36,748 nt of DNA, from positions 1-36,748 of the forward strand of contig NZ_JAOASO010000107.1 of the NCBI RefSeq assembly GCF_030158645.1, in the 5' to 3' direction. Positions 1 to 8,263 of this stretch are shown piece after piece. Below the pieces are notes generated by a model. That model saw only the letters and a list, made by a program, of their open reading frames with translations, ran no database searches and was not told the DNA's origin. How positions within the stretch are numbered: the stretch's first letter is position 1; the number at the start of each line of letters is the position of its first letter. Source of the stretch: Hydrogenophaga sp. GTDB taxonomy: Bacteria; Pseudomonadota; Gammaproteobacteria; Burkholderiales; Burkholderiaceae_C. The translations under genes and the position numbers were made by a program.

Positions 1-106
1 GGTCATCGCCAAACACATCGTCGCCCAGCGGGGCGGCCATCATGGCTTCGCGCATCGCAGGCGTTGGTTGGGTGACGGTGTCGCTTCTCAAGTCAACGGA
101 CTTCAT
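1..106 (-). CDS. ltaE: Low-specificity L-threonine aldolase, N-terminal fragment
   Basis: Reading leftward from the ATG at 106, the first 35 codons give a protein beginning [20 protein letters not shown] and continuing through a GDDVFGDD segment before the window ends. The [12 protein letters not shown] start followed by GDDV(F/Y)G(D/E)D is the standard N-terminus of PLP-dependent L-threonine aldolases, which cleave threonine or allo-threonine to glycine and acetaldehyde. Only the start is present, so the PLP lysine cannot be checked. It lies downstream of trpG on the same strand, separated by one copy of an interspersed hairpin repeat. Confidence 0.85.
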   Translation of the reverse strand, partial: MKSVDLRSDTVTQPTPAMREAMMAAPLGDDVFGDD

Positions 107-108
107 GC

Positions 109-186
109 GATCCGGCGCCGGGCCGCCCCAAGCCGGATCAGCCCCCTCGGGGGGCAGTGACCCGCGCAGCGGTGGAACGTGGGGGC
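109..186. repeat. Interspersed hairpin repeat, copy A
   Basis: About 78 bp between trpG and the threonine aldolase gene. Arms GATCCGGC (109-116) and GCCGGATC (132-139) form a perfect 8-bp stem around a GC-rich 15-nt loop. A CCCCCTCGGGGGG segment and a conserved tail (CCCGCGCAGCGGTGGAACGTGGGGG) follow. The tail directly abuts the trpG stop codon. Three more copies are at about 3284, 3983 and 13694. It may act as a terminator or mRNA-stabilising hairpin; that role is inferred. Confidence 0.75.
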
Positions 187-789
187 TCATGGTTTTTGCT
201 CCAGAAAGTTCTTGAGCATCGCGTGCCCGTGTTCGGTGAGGATGCTCTCGGGGTGGAACTGCACGCCTTCGATGGCGAGCGTCTTGTGCTTCACGCCCAT
301 GATCTCGCCGTCGTCGGTCCACGCGGTCACTTCCAGCTCGGGCGGGCAGTCGCTTCGGCGAATGGCCAGCGAGTGGTAGCGGTTCACGGTGAACTGTTGC
401 GGCAATCCTGAAAACACGCCGTGCTGCGTGGTGGTGATGACGCTGGTCTTGGCGTGCATGAGCTCCTGAGCGCGCACCACCGTGCCGCCCAGCGCAGCGC
501 CGATGGCCTGGTGGCCCAGGCACACGCCGAGGATGGGCAGCTTGCCGGCGAAGTGCTGGATCGCCGCGACCGAGATGCCGGCTTCGGCGGGCGAACACGG
601 GCCAGGCGAAATCACGAGGCGGTCGACCTTCCCGGCCGCCAGTCGTTGATCGATCTCGTCGACCGTGATCTCGTCGTTGCGCACCACCGTCACCTCAGCC
701 CCCAATTCGCCGAGGTACTGGACGATGTTGAAGGTGAACGAGTCGTAGTTGTCCACCATCAAAACTTGAAGCGGTTTGTTCGAGCTCAT
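187..789 (-). CDS. trpG: Anthranilate synthase component II (glutamine amidotransferase)
   Basis: A 200-residue class I glutamine amidotransferase that supplies ammonia to TrpE for making anthranilate from chorismate, the first committed step of tryptophan synthesis. It opens with [20 protein letters not shown] near residues 11-30. It carries the nucleophile elbow [11 protein letters not shown] with Cys90 and the catalytic His179/Glu181 in FHPES. The length is normal for TrpG or PabA. The start codon overlaps the trpE stop by 4 bases (ATGA), indicating translational coupling and a 1:1 complex. As in many bacteria, the same subunit may also serve p-aminobenzoate synthesis; no pabA is visible in the window. 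trpD and trpC are not in view. Confidence 0.95.
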   Translation of the reverse strand: MSSNKPLQVLMVDNYDSFTFNIVQYLGELGAEVTVVRNDEITVDEIDQRLAAGKVDRLVISPGPCSPAEAGISVAAIQHFAGKLPILGVCLGHQAIGAALGGTVVRAQELMHAKTSVITTTQHGVFSGLPQQFTVNRYHSLAIRRSDCPPELEVTAWTDDGEIMGVKHKTLAIEGVQFHPESILTEHGHAMLKNFLEQKP

Positions 790-2285
790 TCCAGACCCTC
801 CTCAACCAGTTCGGCTGCGCGCAACAAGGCCCGCGCCTTGTGCTCCGTTTCCCTCCACTCCATCTCGGGCACCGAGTCGGCCACCACGCCGGCCGCGGCC
901 TGCACGTAGAGCGTCTGGTCCTTGATGATCCCGGTGCGGATCGCAATCGCCACGTCCATGTCGCCGGCATAACTGAGGTAGCCACACGCACCGCCGTAGA
1001 TGCCGCGCTTGGTCGGCTCCAGCTGGTCGATCAGCTCCATGGCGTGCACCTTGGGTGCACCGGTGAGCGTGCCGGCCGGGAAGGTGGCCTTGAGCACGTC
1101 CATGCTGGTCATGCCGTCGACCAGCATGCCCTCGACGTTGCTCACGATGTGCATCACGTGGCTGTAACGCTCCACCGCAAACGCCTCGGTCACCTTGACG
1201 GTGCCGATCTTCGCGATGCGGCCGATGTCGTTGCGCGCCAGGTCGATCAGCATCACGTGCTCGGCGCGCTCCTTCGGGTCGGTGATCAGCTCGGTTTCGG
1301 TCGCCTTGTCCTGCTCGGGCGTGGCACCACGCGGGCGGGTGCCCGCCAACGGGCGGATCGTCACCTTGGTGCCCTCGACCGTGTTTTCCTGGCGCACCAG
1401 GATCTCGGGCGACGCCCCCACCACGTGGAAATCCCCGAAGTGGTAGTAGTACATGTAGGGCGAGGGGTTGAGCGAACGCAGCGCGCGGTACAGGCTCAGC
1501 GGCGACTCGGTGTAGCGCTTCTTGATGCGCTGGCCCACCTGCACCTGCATGAAGTCGCCAGCGGCGATCAGCTCCTTGGCGCGGTCCACGGCCTTCAAAT
1601 AGTCGGCCTTGGCAAAGTCGCGCTCGGCCGGGTAACCCTGGCTGGGCTTGACCACCGGTGCGCTCACCGAATATTTGAGCGCCTCGCGCAGTTCGCGCAG
1701 GCGCTTTTTGCCGTTGGCATAGGCCTCGGGCTGGGCAGGATCGGCGTAGACGATCAGGTAGAGCTTGCCCGACAGGTTGTCGATCACCGCGAGCTCTTCG
1801 CACTGCAGCAGCAGGATGTCGGGGCAGCCCAGCGTGTCGGGCGGGCAGGTGTTCTCCAGCTTCTTCTCGATGTGGCGCACCGCGTCGTAGCCAAAGTAAC
1901 CGGCTAGGCCGCCGCAGAAGCGCGGCAGACCGGGGCGCAGCGCGACTTTGAACCGCTGCTGGTAGGCGGCGATGAAATCGAGCGGGTTGCCGTGGTTGGT
2001 CTCCACCACCGCGCCGTCGCGCACCACCTCGGTTTTGGCCTCGGCACCGAAGCCGGTGGCGCGCAGCAGCGTGCGCGCGGGCAGGCCGATGAAGCTGTAG
2101 CGCCCGAAGCGCTCACCGCCCACCACCGATTCGAGCAAGAAGCTGTGCTTGCCGTCGCCGCGCCCGTGCGCGAGCTTGAGGTACAGCGAGAGCGGTGTTT
2201 CGAGATCCGCGAAGGCTTCGGCCATGAGCGGGATGCGGTTGTAGCCCTGCTGGGCCAAGCTCTTGAATTCCAGTTCGGTGATCAT
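786..2285 (-). CDS. trpE: Anthranilate synthase component I
   Basis: A 499-residue chorismate-utilising enzyme that converts chorismate plus ammonia to anthranilate and pyruvate. The LLES motif (residues 50-53), which forms the tryptophan feedback site in TrpE, is intact, so the enzyme should be feedback inhibited. Conserved blocks follow in order: [46 protein letters not shown] and a glycine-rich block with [10 protein letters not shown]. These are diagnostic of TrpE rather than PabB. It is the first gene of a trpE-trpG unit. About 400 bp upstream contain a possible Trp-rich leader peptide. The start at 2285 has a GGAAAG Shine-Dalgarno-like stretch upstream. Confidence 0.96.
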   Translation of the reverse strand: MITELEFKSLAQQGYNRIPLMAEAFADLETPLSLYLKLAHGRGDGKHSFLLESVVGGERFGRYSFIGLPARTLLRATGFGAEAKTEVVRDGAVVETNHGNPLDFIAAYQQRFKVALRPGLPRFCGGLAGYFGYDAVRHIEKKLENTCPPDTLGCPDILLLQCEELAVIDNLSGKLYLIVYADPAQPEAYANGKKRLRELREALKYSVSAPVVKPSQGYPAERDFAKADYLKAVDRAKELIAAGDFMQVQVGQRIKKRYTESPLSLYRALRSLNPSPYMYYYHFGDFHVVGASPEILVRQENTVEGTKVTIRPLAGTRPRGATPEQDKATETELITDPKERAEHVMLIDLARNDIGRIAKIGTVKVTEAFAVERYSHVMHIVSNVEGMLVDGMTSMDVLKATFPAGTLTGAPKVHAMELIDQLEPTKRGIYGGACGYLSYAGDMDVAIAIRTGIIKDQTLYVQAAAGVVADSVPEMEWRETEHKARALLRAAELVEEGLE

Positions 2286-2682
2286 GTTCGTTCTTTCCGT
2301 CGGCCACGCGTCGGGTCATCGACACATCAAGCGGGGCGCTGGGTTCCATGCCATCCGGTCAGGGGTGCTGCCGGGCCAGGGTGGGGTGAGACAGCGGCGG
2401 GCTCGGGGCTCGGTGGTCGCTGTGCCAACCCCGGGGGGAGTGCACGTTTACGCTGGCTTGCGCCAGGGCCAGGCTCCCCGGCCGTTGCGGCTCGGCAGAA
2501 CACCTGAGGGGGTTGTGCATGGGTTGAACATGGTGGCGGGAGTGTAGCAAAGGGTCTGTGGCGTGTCGTGGGTCACGCGGCGATGCTTTGGTTTTACGGC
2601 TAAACCCTCTGAGCGCCGCTGCGCCCCACTGGGACAATGCAAAAAATAGAACGGTTGTTCTTTTTTACCCACCCGGACCGCC
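2286..2682. promoter_or_regulatory. Divergent regulatory region, trpE / chalcone-isomerase-like gene
   Basis: About 400 bp without a full-sized gene, separating two divergent transcripts. The left half carries the candidate trp leader peptide and its nested stems, plus an inverted ACAGCG/CGCTGT pair around 2390-2420. The right end is unusually AT-rich (A and T runs near 2640-2666) and includes GAAC-GGTT-GTTC followed by six T residues. This is where the promoter of the rightward gene is most likely. No TrpR-like operator was recognised. Confidence 0.4.
2448..2531 (-). CDS. Candidate trp leader peptide (27 aa)
   Basis: A small reading frame upstream of trpE on the same strand, starting ATG at 2531 and ending TAA at 2448. 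It has two Trp codons near its end in the context AWPWRKPA. The RNA can pair GGGGAG (minus strand of 2474-2479, just before the Trp codons) with CTCCCC (minus strand of 2435-2440, after the stop). This encloses a CTGGC-GCAA-GCCAG hairpin that lies over the second Trp codon and the stop. A TACACT hexamer just upstream could be a -10 box. Against it: no clear Shine-Dalgarno and no U-tract terminator before trpE. The arrangement resembles ribosome-mediated attenuation but remains a candidate. Confidence 0.35.
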   Translation of the reverse strand: MFNPCTTPSGVLPSRNGRGAWPWRKPA

Positions 2683-3276
2683 ATGAAACGCAACTTTGTT
2701 CTCTTATCTGTCCTCTGCAGCGCCCTGCTTCTGCCCGCTTGGGGCCAGGCCGCCACGGTGGACATCAGCGGCGTCAAACTGGAAGACCGCGTCACGGTGG
2801 CCGGCCAGCCCCTGCAGCTCAATGGCGCCGGCATCCGCTACAAGGCCGTGTTCAAGGTCTACACCGCCGGGCTTTACCTCGGCCAGAAAGCCGAGACGCC
2901 CGACGCGGTGCTGGCCGCCACCGGCCCGCGGCGCATGACCATCACCATGCTGCGCGACATCGATTCGGCCGAACTCGGCAAGCTGTTTTCACGCGGCATG
3001 GAAGACAACATGGACCGCGCCGCCTTCTCCAAGCTCATTCCCGGCGTGCTGCGCATGAGTCAGGTGTTCAGCGACCACAAGAAGCTGGTCGAGGGCGACA
3101 CCTTCCTCATCGACTGGATTCCCGGCACCGGCACGGTGCTGACCATCAAGGGTCAGGTCGAAGGTGAGCCCTTCAAGGAACCCGAGTTCTTCAACGCGCT
3201 GATGCGTATCTGGCTGGGGCCCAAGCCCGCGGACTGGCAGCTGAAGGACGCGTTGCTCGGCATCAAAAAGAAATAA
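2683..3276 (+). CDS. Secreted chalcone isomerase-like fold protein
   Basis: A 197-residue protein with a Sec signal peptide (MKRN, hydrophobic stretch, cleavage after about WGQA, residue 23). The mature part runs TVDISGVKLEDRV, QPLQLNGAGIRYKAVFKVYTAGLYL, then RRMTITMLRDIDS and a C-terminal IWLGPKPADWQLKDALLG. This is the pattern of the bacterial periplasmic chalcone isomerase-like family, which shares the plant chalcone isomerase/fatty-acid-binding fold but generally lacks proven isomerase activity. A periplasmic small-hydrophobe-binding role is possible and unproven. It is monocistronic and converges on gph, with a repeat copy between the two. Confidence 0.8.
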   Translation: MKRNFVLLSVLCSALLLPAWGQAATVDISGVKLEDRVTVAGQPLQLNGAGIRYKAVFKVYTAGLYLGQKAETPDAVLAATGPRRMTITMLRDIDSAELGKLFSRGMEDNMDRAAFSKLIPGVLRMSQVFSDHKKLVEGDTFLIDWIPGTGTVLTIKGQVEGEPFKEPEFFNALMRIWLGPKPADWQLKDALLGIKKK

Positions 3277-3283
3277 GGCCACC

Positions 3284-3337
3284 ACGCTCCACCGCGGAGG
3301 CGGATCCGCCTTGGGGCGGCCCGGCGGCGAATCGTCG
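3284..3337. repeat. Interspersed hairpin repeat, copy B (degenerate)
   Basis: A shortened copy between the convergent chalcone-isomerase-like gene and gph. It keeps the outer tag CCACGCTCCACCGC and the hairpin GATCCGCC (3303-3310) with GGCGAATC (3326-3333), but has lost the middle GC palindrome. Relative to copy A one stem pair has swapped G-C to C-G in both arms; one pair is mismatched. Placement at converging 3' ends fits a bidirectional terminator, which is inferred. Confidence 0.65.
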
Positions 3338-3339
3338 CG

Positions 3340-4077
3340 CTAGACCAGGTCGGCCAGCGAGCCGATCAAGCGGTCGTGCGGCGCCTGGGCAATCGGCTCG
3401 CCGTGGTTGTAGCCATAAGTCACGAGCACCACCGGGCAGCCGGCCGCGCGCGCGGCGATGCCGTCGTTCTGCGAGTCGCCCACCATGAGCGTGTTCGCGG
3501 GCGCTGTGCCCAGCACCTCGCAGGTTTTGAGCAGCGGCAGCGGGTCGGGCTTGGTGCGCTCGAAACTGTCGCCACCGAACACGTGGGCAAAAAAGTCCAG
3601 CAAGCCTTTGGCTTGGAGCAAGGGCACGGCGAAGGCACGGGGCTTGTTGGTCAGGCAGGCCAGCGGCAGACCCTTTGCGCGCAACGCCGTGAGACCTTCG
3701 AGGACGCCGGGATACACCGCGCTGTGGACGCCGTTGATGGCGAGGTAATTCGCCTGGTAGCGCGTCCAGGCCTCGGCTTGCAGTGCCGCTGCGGCGTCGG
3801 CCTGCAGGCCCCCGTGCAGCAGCGCCGAGCGGATCAGGTGTGCCGAGCCCTTGCCCACCATGCGTTCGATGTCGGCGCGGGTGACGGCCGGGCGGCCCAG
3901 CGCTTTCAAGGTCTCGTTCAGGGCGACGTCGAAATCGCCCAAGGTATCGACCATGGTCCCATCGAGATCAACGATCACTGCCCCCACGCTCCACCGCTGC
4001 GCGGGTCGCTGCCCCCCGGGGGGGCTGACCGGGCTTGGGAACGGCCCGGCGCCCGGTCTTGCTTCGGCAAAAAACAT
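3340..4077 (-). CDS. gph: Phosphoglycolate phosphatase (HAD family)
   Basis: A HAD-superfamily hydrolase expected to dephosphorylate 2-phosphoglycolate from DNA repair or oxygenase side reactions. The catalytic DLDGTMVDT motif is followed by a Gph-type helical cap. The LTNKP motif (motif II), a KPDPLPLL segment (motif III lysine) and GDSQNDGIAARAAG (motif IV) follow. The ATG at 4077 overlaps the rpe stop (TGATG). The first 30 or so codons from that ATG come from a repeat copy and encode a Pro/Gly/Arg-rich stretch with no family match. A GTG a few codons before the HAD motif (near 3987) would give a normal-length protein, so the true start is open. Co-transcription with rpe is usual in proteobacteria. 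Confidence 0.88.
   Translation of the reverse strand: MFFAEARPGAGPFPSPVSPPGGQRPAQRWSVGAVIVDLDGTMVDTLGDFDVALNETLKALGRPAVTRADIERMVGKGSAHLIRSALLHGGLQADAAAALQAEAWTRYQANYLAINGVHSAVYPGVLEGLTALRAKGLPLACLTNKPRAFAVPLLQAKGLLDFFAHVFGGDSFERTKPDPLPLLKTCEVLGTAPANTLMVGDSQNDGIAARAAGCPVVLVTYGYNHGEPIAQAPHDRLIGSLADLV
3983..4061. repeat. Interspersed hairpin repeat, copy C (inside the 5' end of gph)
   Basis: A full copy in the opposite orientation to copy A: tag CCCCCACGCTCCACCGCTGC, a CCCCCCGGGGGGG palindrome, and stem GACCGGGC (4027-4034) with GCCCGGTC (4051-4058). Two stem pairs differ from copy A, and in both the partner base has changed too, so pairing is kept. It occupies the gap between the rpe stop and the conserved start of the Gph protein. 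Confidence 0.7.
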
Positions 4078-4766
4078 CACGCCAGCGCAGCCCGCATCTG
4101 GTCGATCACCGCCTTGTAGTCCGGCTTGCCGAAGATCGCGCTGCCGGCCACAAACGTGTCGGCACCGGCGTCGGCCACGCGGCGGATGTTGTCGGGCTTG
4201 ATGCCGCCGTCGACTTCCAGGCGGATGTCCTTGCCGCTGGCTTCGATGCGTTTGCGCGCGTCCTCGATCTTGCGCAGCGCCGAGTCGATGAAGCTCTGGC
4301 CGCCGAAGCCGGGGTTGACGCTCATGATCAGGATCAGGTCGATGTCGTCGATCAGCCAGTCCAGCACATCCAGCGGCTGTCCCGGGTTGAAGGTGAGGCC
4401 TGCTTTGGCGCCTTTGGCCTTGATGGCCTGCACGCTGCGGTGAACGTGGGCGCTCGCGTCGGGGTGAAAGCTCACCAGGTCGGCGCCGGCGTCGATGAAG
4501 GCGCCGGCCAGCGCGTCCACCGGCTGGATCATCAGGTGAACGTCGATCGGCACCGGCGTGCCGTCCGCCTTTTTCGCGTGGGGCTTGAGCGCCTGGCAGA
4601 CCATGGGCCCGAAGGTGAGGTTGGGCACGTAGTGGTTGTCCATCACGTCGAAATGGATCCAGTCGGCACCGGCGGCGATGACGTTTTTCACCTCGTCGCC
4701 CAGGCGGGCAAAGTCGGCGGACAGGATGGACGGGGCGATGAACGCAGCGCTGGGGTTGTGGGACAT
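4077..4766 (-). CDS. rpe: Ribulose-phosphate 3-epimerase
   Basis: A 229-residue TIM-barrel enzyme interconverting ribulose 5-phosphate and xylulose 5-phosphate in the pentose phosphate pathway and, where present, the Calvin cycle. Signature segments are [17 protein letters not shown] at the N-terminus, a [17 protein letters not shown] metal-binding block, [27 protein letters not shown] and LEVDGGI near the C-terminus. The ATG at 4766 was chosen because it directly precedes [12 protein letters not shown]; an in-frame TTG two codons earlier is less likely. It overlaps gph and is divergent from apaG. Confidence 0.95.
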   Translation of the reverse strand: MSHNPSAAFIAPSILSADFARLGDEVKNVIAAGADWIHFDVMDNHYVPNLTFGPMVCQALKPHAKKADGTPVPIDVHLMIQPVDALAGAFIDAGADLVSFHPDASAHVHRSVQAIKAKGAKAGLTFNPGQPLDVLDWLIDDIDLILIMSVNPGFGGQSFIDSALRKIEDARKRIEASGKDIRLEVDGGIKPDNIRRVADAGADTFVAGSAIFGKPDYKAVIDQMRAALA

Positions 4767-4855
4767 GGGCAACCTGTGGTGGGTGGGATGGAGACGGTCG
4801 GGTGCATTCTGGCAGGCCTCACGGCGCCGCGCATGCCCGGGGTAACATCCGCGCC

Positions 4856-5251
4856 ATGCCCAAATACCTGTTCACCTGCGAGGTCGAACCCCAGTACCTC
4901 AGCGAACAATCTTCCCCCGAGGAAGACCAGTACGCCTTCGCCTACACCATCACCATCACCAACACCGGTGAGGCCACGGCGCAGCTGATCTCGCGGCACT
5001 GGATCATCGACGACGAGCAGGGCCATACCGAAGAGGTCAAGGGCCTGGGCGTGGTGGGACACCAACCGCTGCTGCGACCGGGCGAGTCGTTCCAGTACAC
5101 CAGCGGCACCCGCCTGAAAACAGCCACCGGCAACATGCGCGGCAGCTTTTTCTGCGTGGCCGAAGACGGCGAGCGGTTCGAGGCCGTCGTGCCCGCGTTC
5201 GCCTTGAGGGCCGATGGCACGGGCGACGCGCCATCGCGGGTGCTGCACTGA
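4856..5251 (+). CDS. apaG: ApaG domain protein
   Basis: A 131-residue single-domain ApaG protein with a fibronectin III-like fold. Visible blocks are [49 protein letters not shown] and GNMRGSF, the standard ApaG pattern. Enterobacterial homologues (ApaG/CorD) affect Co2+ resistance and Mg2+ efflux; the biochemical role is unsettled. No Shine-Dalgarno precedes the ATG. A TAACAT hexamer (4843-4848) lies only 7 nt before it, so the message may be leaderless. The membrane gene at 5269 follows after 17 nt. Confidence 0.93.
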   Translation: MPKYLFTCEVEPQYLSEQSSPEEDQYAFAYTITITNTGEATAQLISRHWIIDDEQGHTEEVKGLGVVGHQPLLRPGESFQYTSGTRLKTATGNMRGSFFCVAEDGERFEAVVPAFALRADGTGDAPSRVLH

Positions 5252-5268
5252 AGCGCGGTTCCTCGCCC

Positions 5269-7278
5269 ATGGCCGTCACCCCGCTCATCGACGCCATCGA
5301 CCCCGACGCGCCACTGGCGCAACGCCACCTGTGGCTGATCGACGCCATGCGCTGGGTGCGCGGCGACGAAAAGGACGTGCAGGCCAGCGTGGCGCGCGTG
5401 CGCGAGTTTCTCGACACGGTCCAGGCGCAGCCCGAGTTGCAACAGCGCTGGCGCCGCTGGTGGCAGCGCTTCGTGGAAACCGTGGACATCACCCCGCTGC
5501 TGGCCGACCACGGCTTTGCGCCCCGCACGGCTTTCCTGAGCGAGTTCGGCAACCGCCTGCGCAAGAAAGCGCTGCCGCACACACCCGAGACCCACGATCT
5601 GGGCGAGCTGTTCGACCTGTTGCTGCCCTCGCGTTTTGACGTGCGCTGGCTCAAGGCCCTGGACAGCGCCACGCTGCTGCGCTTGCGCGATCTGCTGATC
5701 GGCACCGGCACAGAGCCCGGCGCCGACACGGCGGACTTCTGGCAGGTGGCGCTCATGGACGCCATGATTTCCTGCGTGAGCCAGGTGAGCGCGACCGGCT
5801 TTGCCTCCGAGATCCGGGTGCGCATGTCGCCCGAAGCGCAGGAGCAGAAACCGTTTCACCAGCTGCCGAGCGATCTCGAATCGCTGCGCCGCGAGGTGCG
5901 CGTGCACGGCGCGCAAAGCCCCGAGGCGCTGGAAGCCGCCGCGCGGCTGCGCGACCAGCTCGACGCCTGCCGCCACGCGGCCTACTCGGTGTATTCGCAC
6001 CTGGAAGAACACGGCGTCTCGGTGGGCATCGTGTTCCGGCTGCGCCAGCTGCGCGAGCGCGTGGTGCGGGTGAAGGAGTTGCTGGACTGCCTGCAGTCCG
6101 ACCAGCCCGAACGCGCCACGGTGGCGCTGCTGGCCGACCTGGCGCAGGTGGGGCTGGACAACCGCAGCATCCGCTCCCTGATCGCCGCCAGCTCGCACCT
6201 AACCGCCGCCAAGGTGGCCGAGCGCAGCGCCGAAAGTGGTGAGCACTACATCACCCGCAACATCGCGGAATACAAGGACATGCTGGGCAAGGCCGCGGGG
6301 GGTGGCGCGGTGATCGGCCTCACCACCTGGGTGAAGTTCGCGCTCTACGGCCTGGGCCTCTCGGCCTTCTGGAGCGGCTTTGCCGCAGGCCTCAACTACG
6401 CCACGTCGTTCGTGCTCATCATGCTGCTGCACCTCACGGTGGCCACCAAACAGCCGGCGGTGACGGCGCCGGCCATGGTGGCCAAGCTCAAGGACATCAA
6501 GGAGGTGGGCGCGGTCAAGCGTTTCGTGGACGAGGTGGCCAACCTGTTCCGTTCGCAGGTGGCGGCCATCGTGGGCAACATCGGCCTGGTGATCCCCGTG
6601 GTGCTGCTGATCAGCTCGGTGCTGGCGTTGACCACGGGCAGCGCCATGATCGACGAGGAGAAGGCGCGCCACACCCTGCAAGACATCAGCCTGCTCGGAC
6701 CCACCGTGTTGTTTGCGGCCTTCACCGGCGTGCTGCTGTTTGCCTCCAGCATCGTGGCGGGCTGGGTCGAAAACTGGTTCGTGTTCCACAAACTGCATTC
6801 GGCGATGGAGCACAACCCGCGCTTCACCGGCCTGCTGGGCCGCGAACGCGCTGCGCGCTGGGCCAATTTCACCCGCGCCAACATCTCGGGTCTGGCGGCC
6901 AACATCTCGCTGGGCTTCATGCTGGGCCTCACCCCGGCCTTCCTGCAGTTCTTCGGCATCGGGCTGGATGTGCGCCACGTCACCCTGTCGGCGGGCCAGG
7001 TGGCCGCCTCGGCGTTTGCGCTCGGTCTGGGCGTGTTGCGCGAGCCCGCTTTCTGGTGGGCGGTCGCCGGCGTCGCTGCCGTGGGTCCCATCAACCTGGG
7101 CGTGAGCTTTTACCTTGCCTTCCGTCTGGCCTTGCAGGCGCAGAACATCAGCGAGGTGAACCGCCAGCTGATCCGCACCGCCATCAAGCGGCGCATTTAC
7201 GTGGCGCCGCTGAGTTTCCTGCTGCCCCCGCGCGACGCCCGCTCCGGCGATGGGGCCGCCGAACAGCCCCATGGGTGA
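5269..7278 (+). CDS. Multi-pass membrane protein of the 'site-specific recombinase' (Gcr/SpecificRecomb) family
   Basis: A 669-residue protein. The N-terminal 340 residues are soluble, helical and rich in Arg/Leu. The C-terminal half has about six or seven hydrophobic segments, for example AVIGLTTWVKFALYGLGLS, IVGNIGLVIPVVLLISSVLAL, TVLFAAFTGVLLFASSIVAG and AVAGVAAVGPINLGVSFYLA. The sequence matches the betaproteobacterial and neisserial family usually labelled site-specific recombinase. No tyrosine- or serine-recombinase catalytic pattern is visible, so the label is doubtful and function unknown. Its stop overlaps the thiL start by 8 bases. It follows apaG closely, suggesting an apaG-membrane protein-thiL unit. 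Confidence 0.8.
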   Translation: MAVTPLIDAIDPDAPLAQRHLWLIDAMRWVRGDEKDVQASVARVREFLDTVQAQPELQQRWRRWWQRFVETVDITPLLADHGFAPRTAFLSEFGNRLRKKALPHTPETHDLGELFDLLLPSRFDVRWLKALDSATLLRLRDLLIGTGTEPGADTADFWQVALMDAMISCVSQVSATGFASEIRVRMSPEAQEQKPFHQLPSDLESLRREVRVHGAQSPEALEAAARLRDQLDACRHAAYSVYSHLEEHGVSVGIVFRLRQLRERVVRVKELLDCLQSDQPERATVALLADLAQVGLDNRSIRSLIAASSHLTAAKVAERSAESGEHYITRNIAEYKDMLGKAAGGGAVIGLTTWVKFALYGLGLSAFWSGFAAGLNYATSFVLIMLLHLTVATKQPAVTAPAMVAKLKDIKEVGAVKRFVDEVANLFRSQVAAIVGNIGLVIPVVLLISSVLALTTGSAMIDEEKARHTLQDISLLGPTVLFAAFTGVLLFASSIVAGWVENWFVFHKLHSAMEHNPRFTGLLGRERAARWANFTRANISGLAANISLGFMLGLTPAFLQFFGIGLDVRHVTLSAGQVAASAFALGLGVLREPAFWWAVAGVAAVGPINLGVSFYLAFRLALQAQNISEVNRQLIRTAIKRRIYVAPLSFLLPPRDARSGDGAAEQPHG

Positions 7279-8263
7279 ATTCGACCTCATCCGGCGCCAT
7301 TTCCAGCGCGCCGACCAGGCCAGACGGCCCGCGGTGGCGCTTGGCATCGGCGATGACTGCGCGCTGCTGCAGCCCCACCCGGGCTTCCAGCTCGCGGTGT
7401 CCACCGACATGCTGGTCGAGGGCCGCCACTTCTTCGAAGGCACCGACCCCGAGGCGCTGGGCCACAAGGCGCTGGCGGTCAACCTGAGCGACCTGGCCGC
7501 CATGGGCGCACGCCCGCTCGGCTTCACGCTGGCCCTGGCCCTGCCCCAGGCCGACGAGGCCTGGCTCGCCGCCTTCGCGCGCGGCCTGTTCGCGCTGGCC
7601 GATGCCCACGCCTGCCCGCTGGTGGGTGGTGACACCACGCGCGGACCGCTCAACATCTGCATCACGGTGATGGGCGAGGTGCGCCCAGGTCTGGCGATGC
7701 AGCGCAGCCAAGCCCAGGTGGGCGACGACCTCTACCTCACCGGGCGCACCGGTGAGGCGCGGCTGGCGCTGGAACTGATGCAGGGCACCGACTGGGCCAC
7801 GGCGGCCTGCGGGCCCCAGGCCCTCACACAACATCCCGAGCTGAGAACGCGGCTGGAGCGCCCGACGCCCCGCGTGGAGCTGGCCACGCTGCTGGCGGTG
7901 CTGGGCAACGCCGTGCACGCGGCCATCGATGTCAGCGACGGACTGGCCGGCGACCTGGGCCACATCCTGGCGGCCAGTGGCGTGGGCGCCGAGATTGCCC
8001 TGGGCCAGCTGCCCATTGCGCCCACGCTGGCCTTGCTGCCCGAGGCCCGGCGCGTCGACTGCCTGCTCAACGGCGGCGACGACTACGAGCTGCTGTTCAC
8101 CGCCGCGCCCATCGCCCGCGCGGCGGTGGAAGCAGCGGCCCAAGCCAGCCACACGCCGCTGCAATGCATCGGCCGCATCAGCGCCGCGCCGGGCCTGCGC
8201 GTGCTGGACGCTTCGGGCCACGCCGTGGCGTTTTCAGCGTGCGGCTTCGACCACTTCGCCTGA
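7271..8263 (+). CDS. thiL: Thiamine-monophosphate kinase
   Basis: A 330-residue enzyme of the PurM/ThiL superfamily that phosphorylates thiamine monophosphate to thiamine pyrophosphate. The start GEFDLIRRHFQRA, then GIGDDCALL, STDMLVEGRHFF, KALAVNLSDLAAMGARP, GGDTTRG and the later DVSDGLAGDLGHI and NGGDDYELLFT are the Mg-ATP and substrate motifs of ThiL. The ATG at 7271 gives the usual GEFD-type N-terminus and overlaps the upstream gene; an in-frame ATG at 7250 only adds a non-conserved heptapeptide. Its 3' end overlaps the convergent membrane gene by 30 bp. pgpA and pncC, which commonly follow thiL in this group, resume beyond that gene. Confidence 0.95.
   Translation: MGEFDLIRRHFQRADQARRPAVALGIGDDCALLQPHPGFQLAVSTDMLVEGRHFFEGTDPEALGHKALAVNLSDLAAMGARPLGFTLALALPQADEAWLAAFARGLFALADAHACPLVGGDTTRGPLNICITVMGEVRPGLAMQRSQAQVGDDLYLTGRTGEARLALELMQGTDWATAACGPQALTQHPELRTRLERPTPRVELATLLAVLGNAVHAAIDVSDGLAGDLGHILAASGVGAEIALGQLPIAPTLALLPEARRVDCLLNGGDDYELLFTAAPIARAAVEAAAQASHTPLQCIGRISAAPGLRVLDASGHAVAFSACGFDHFA

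Noticed and set aside
840..1907. A 355-codon plus-strand frame opposite trpE
   Set aside because: Antisense shadow rich in His, Val and Gly; trpE is unambiguous.
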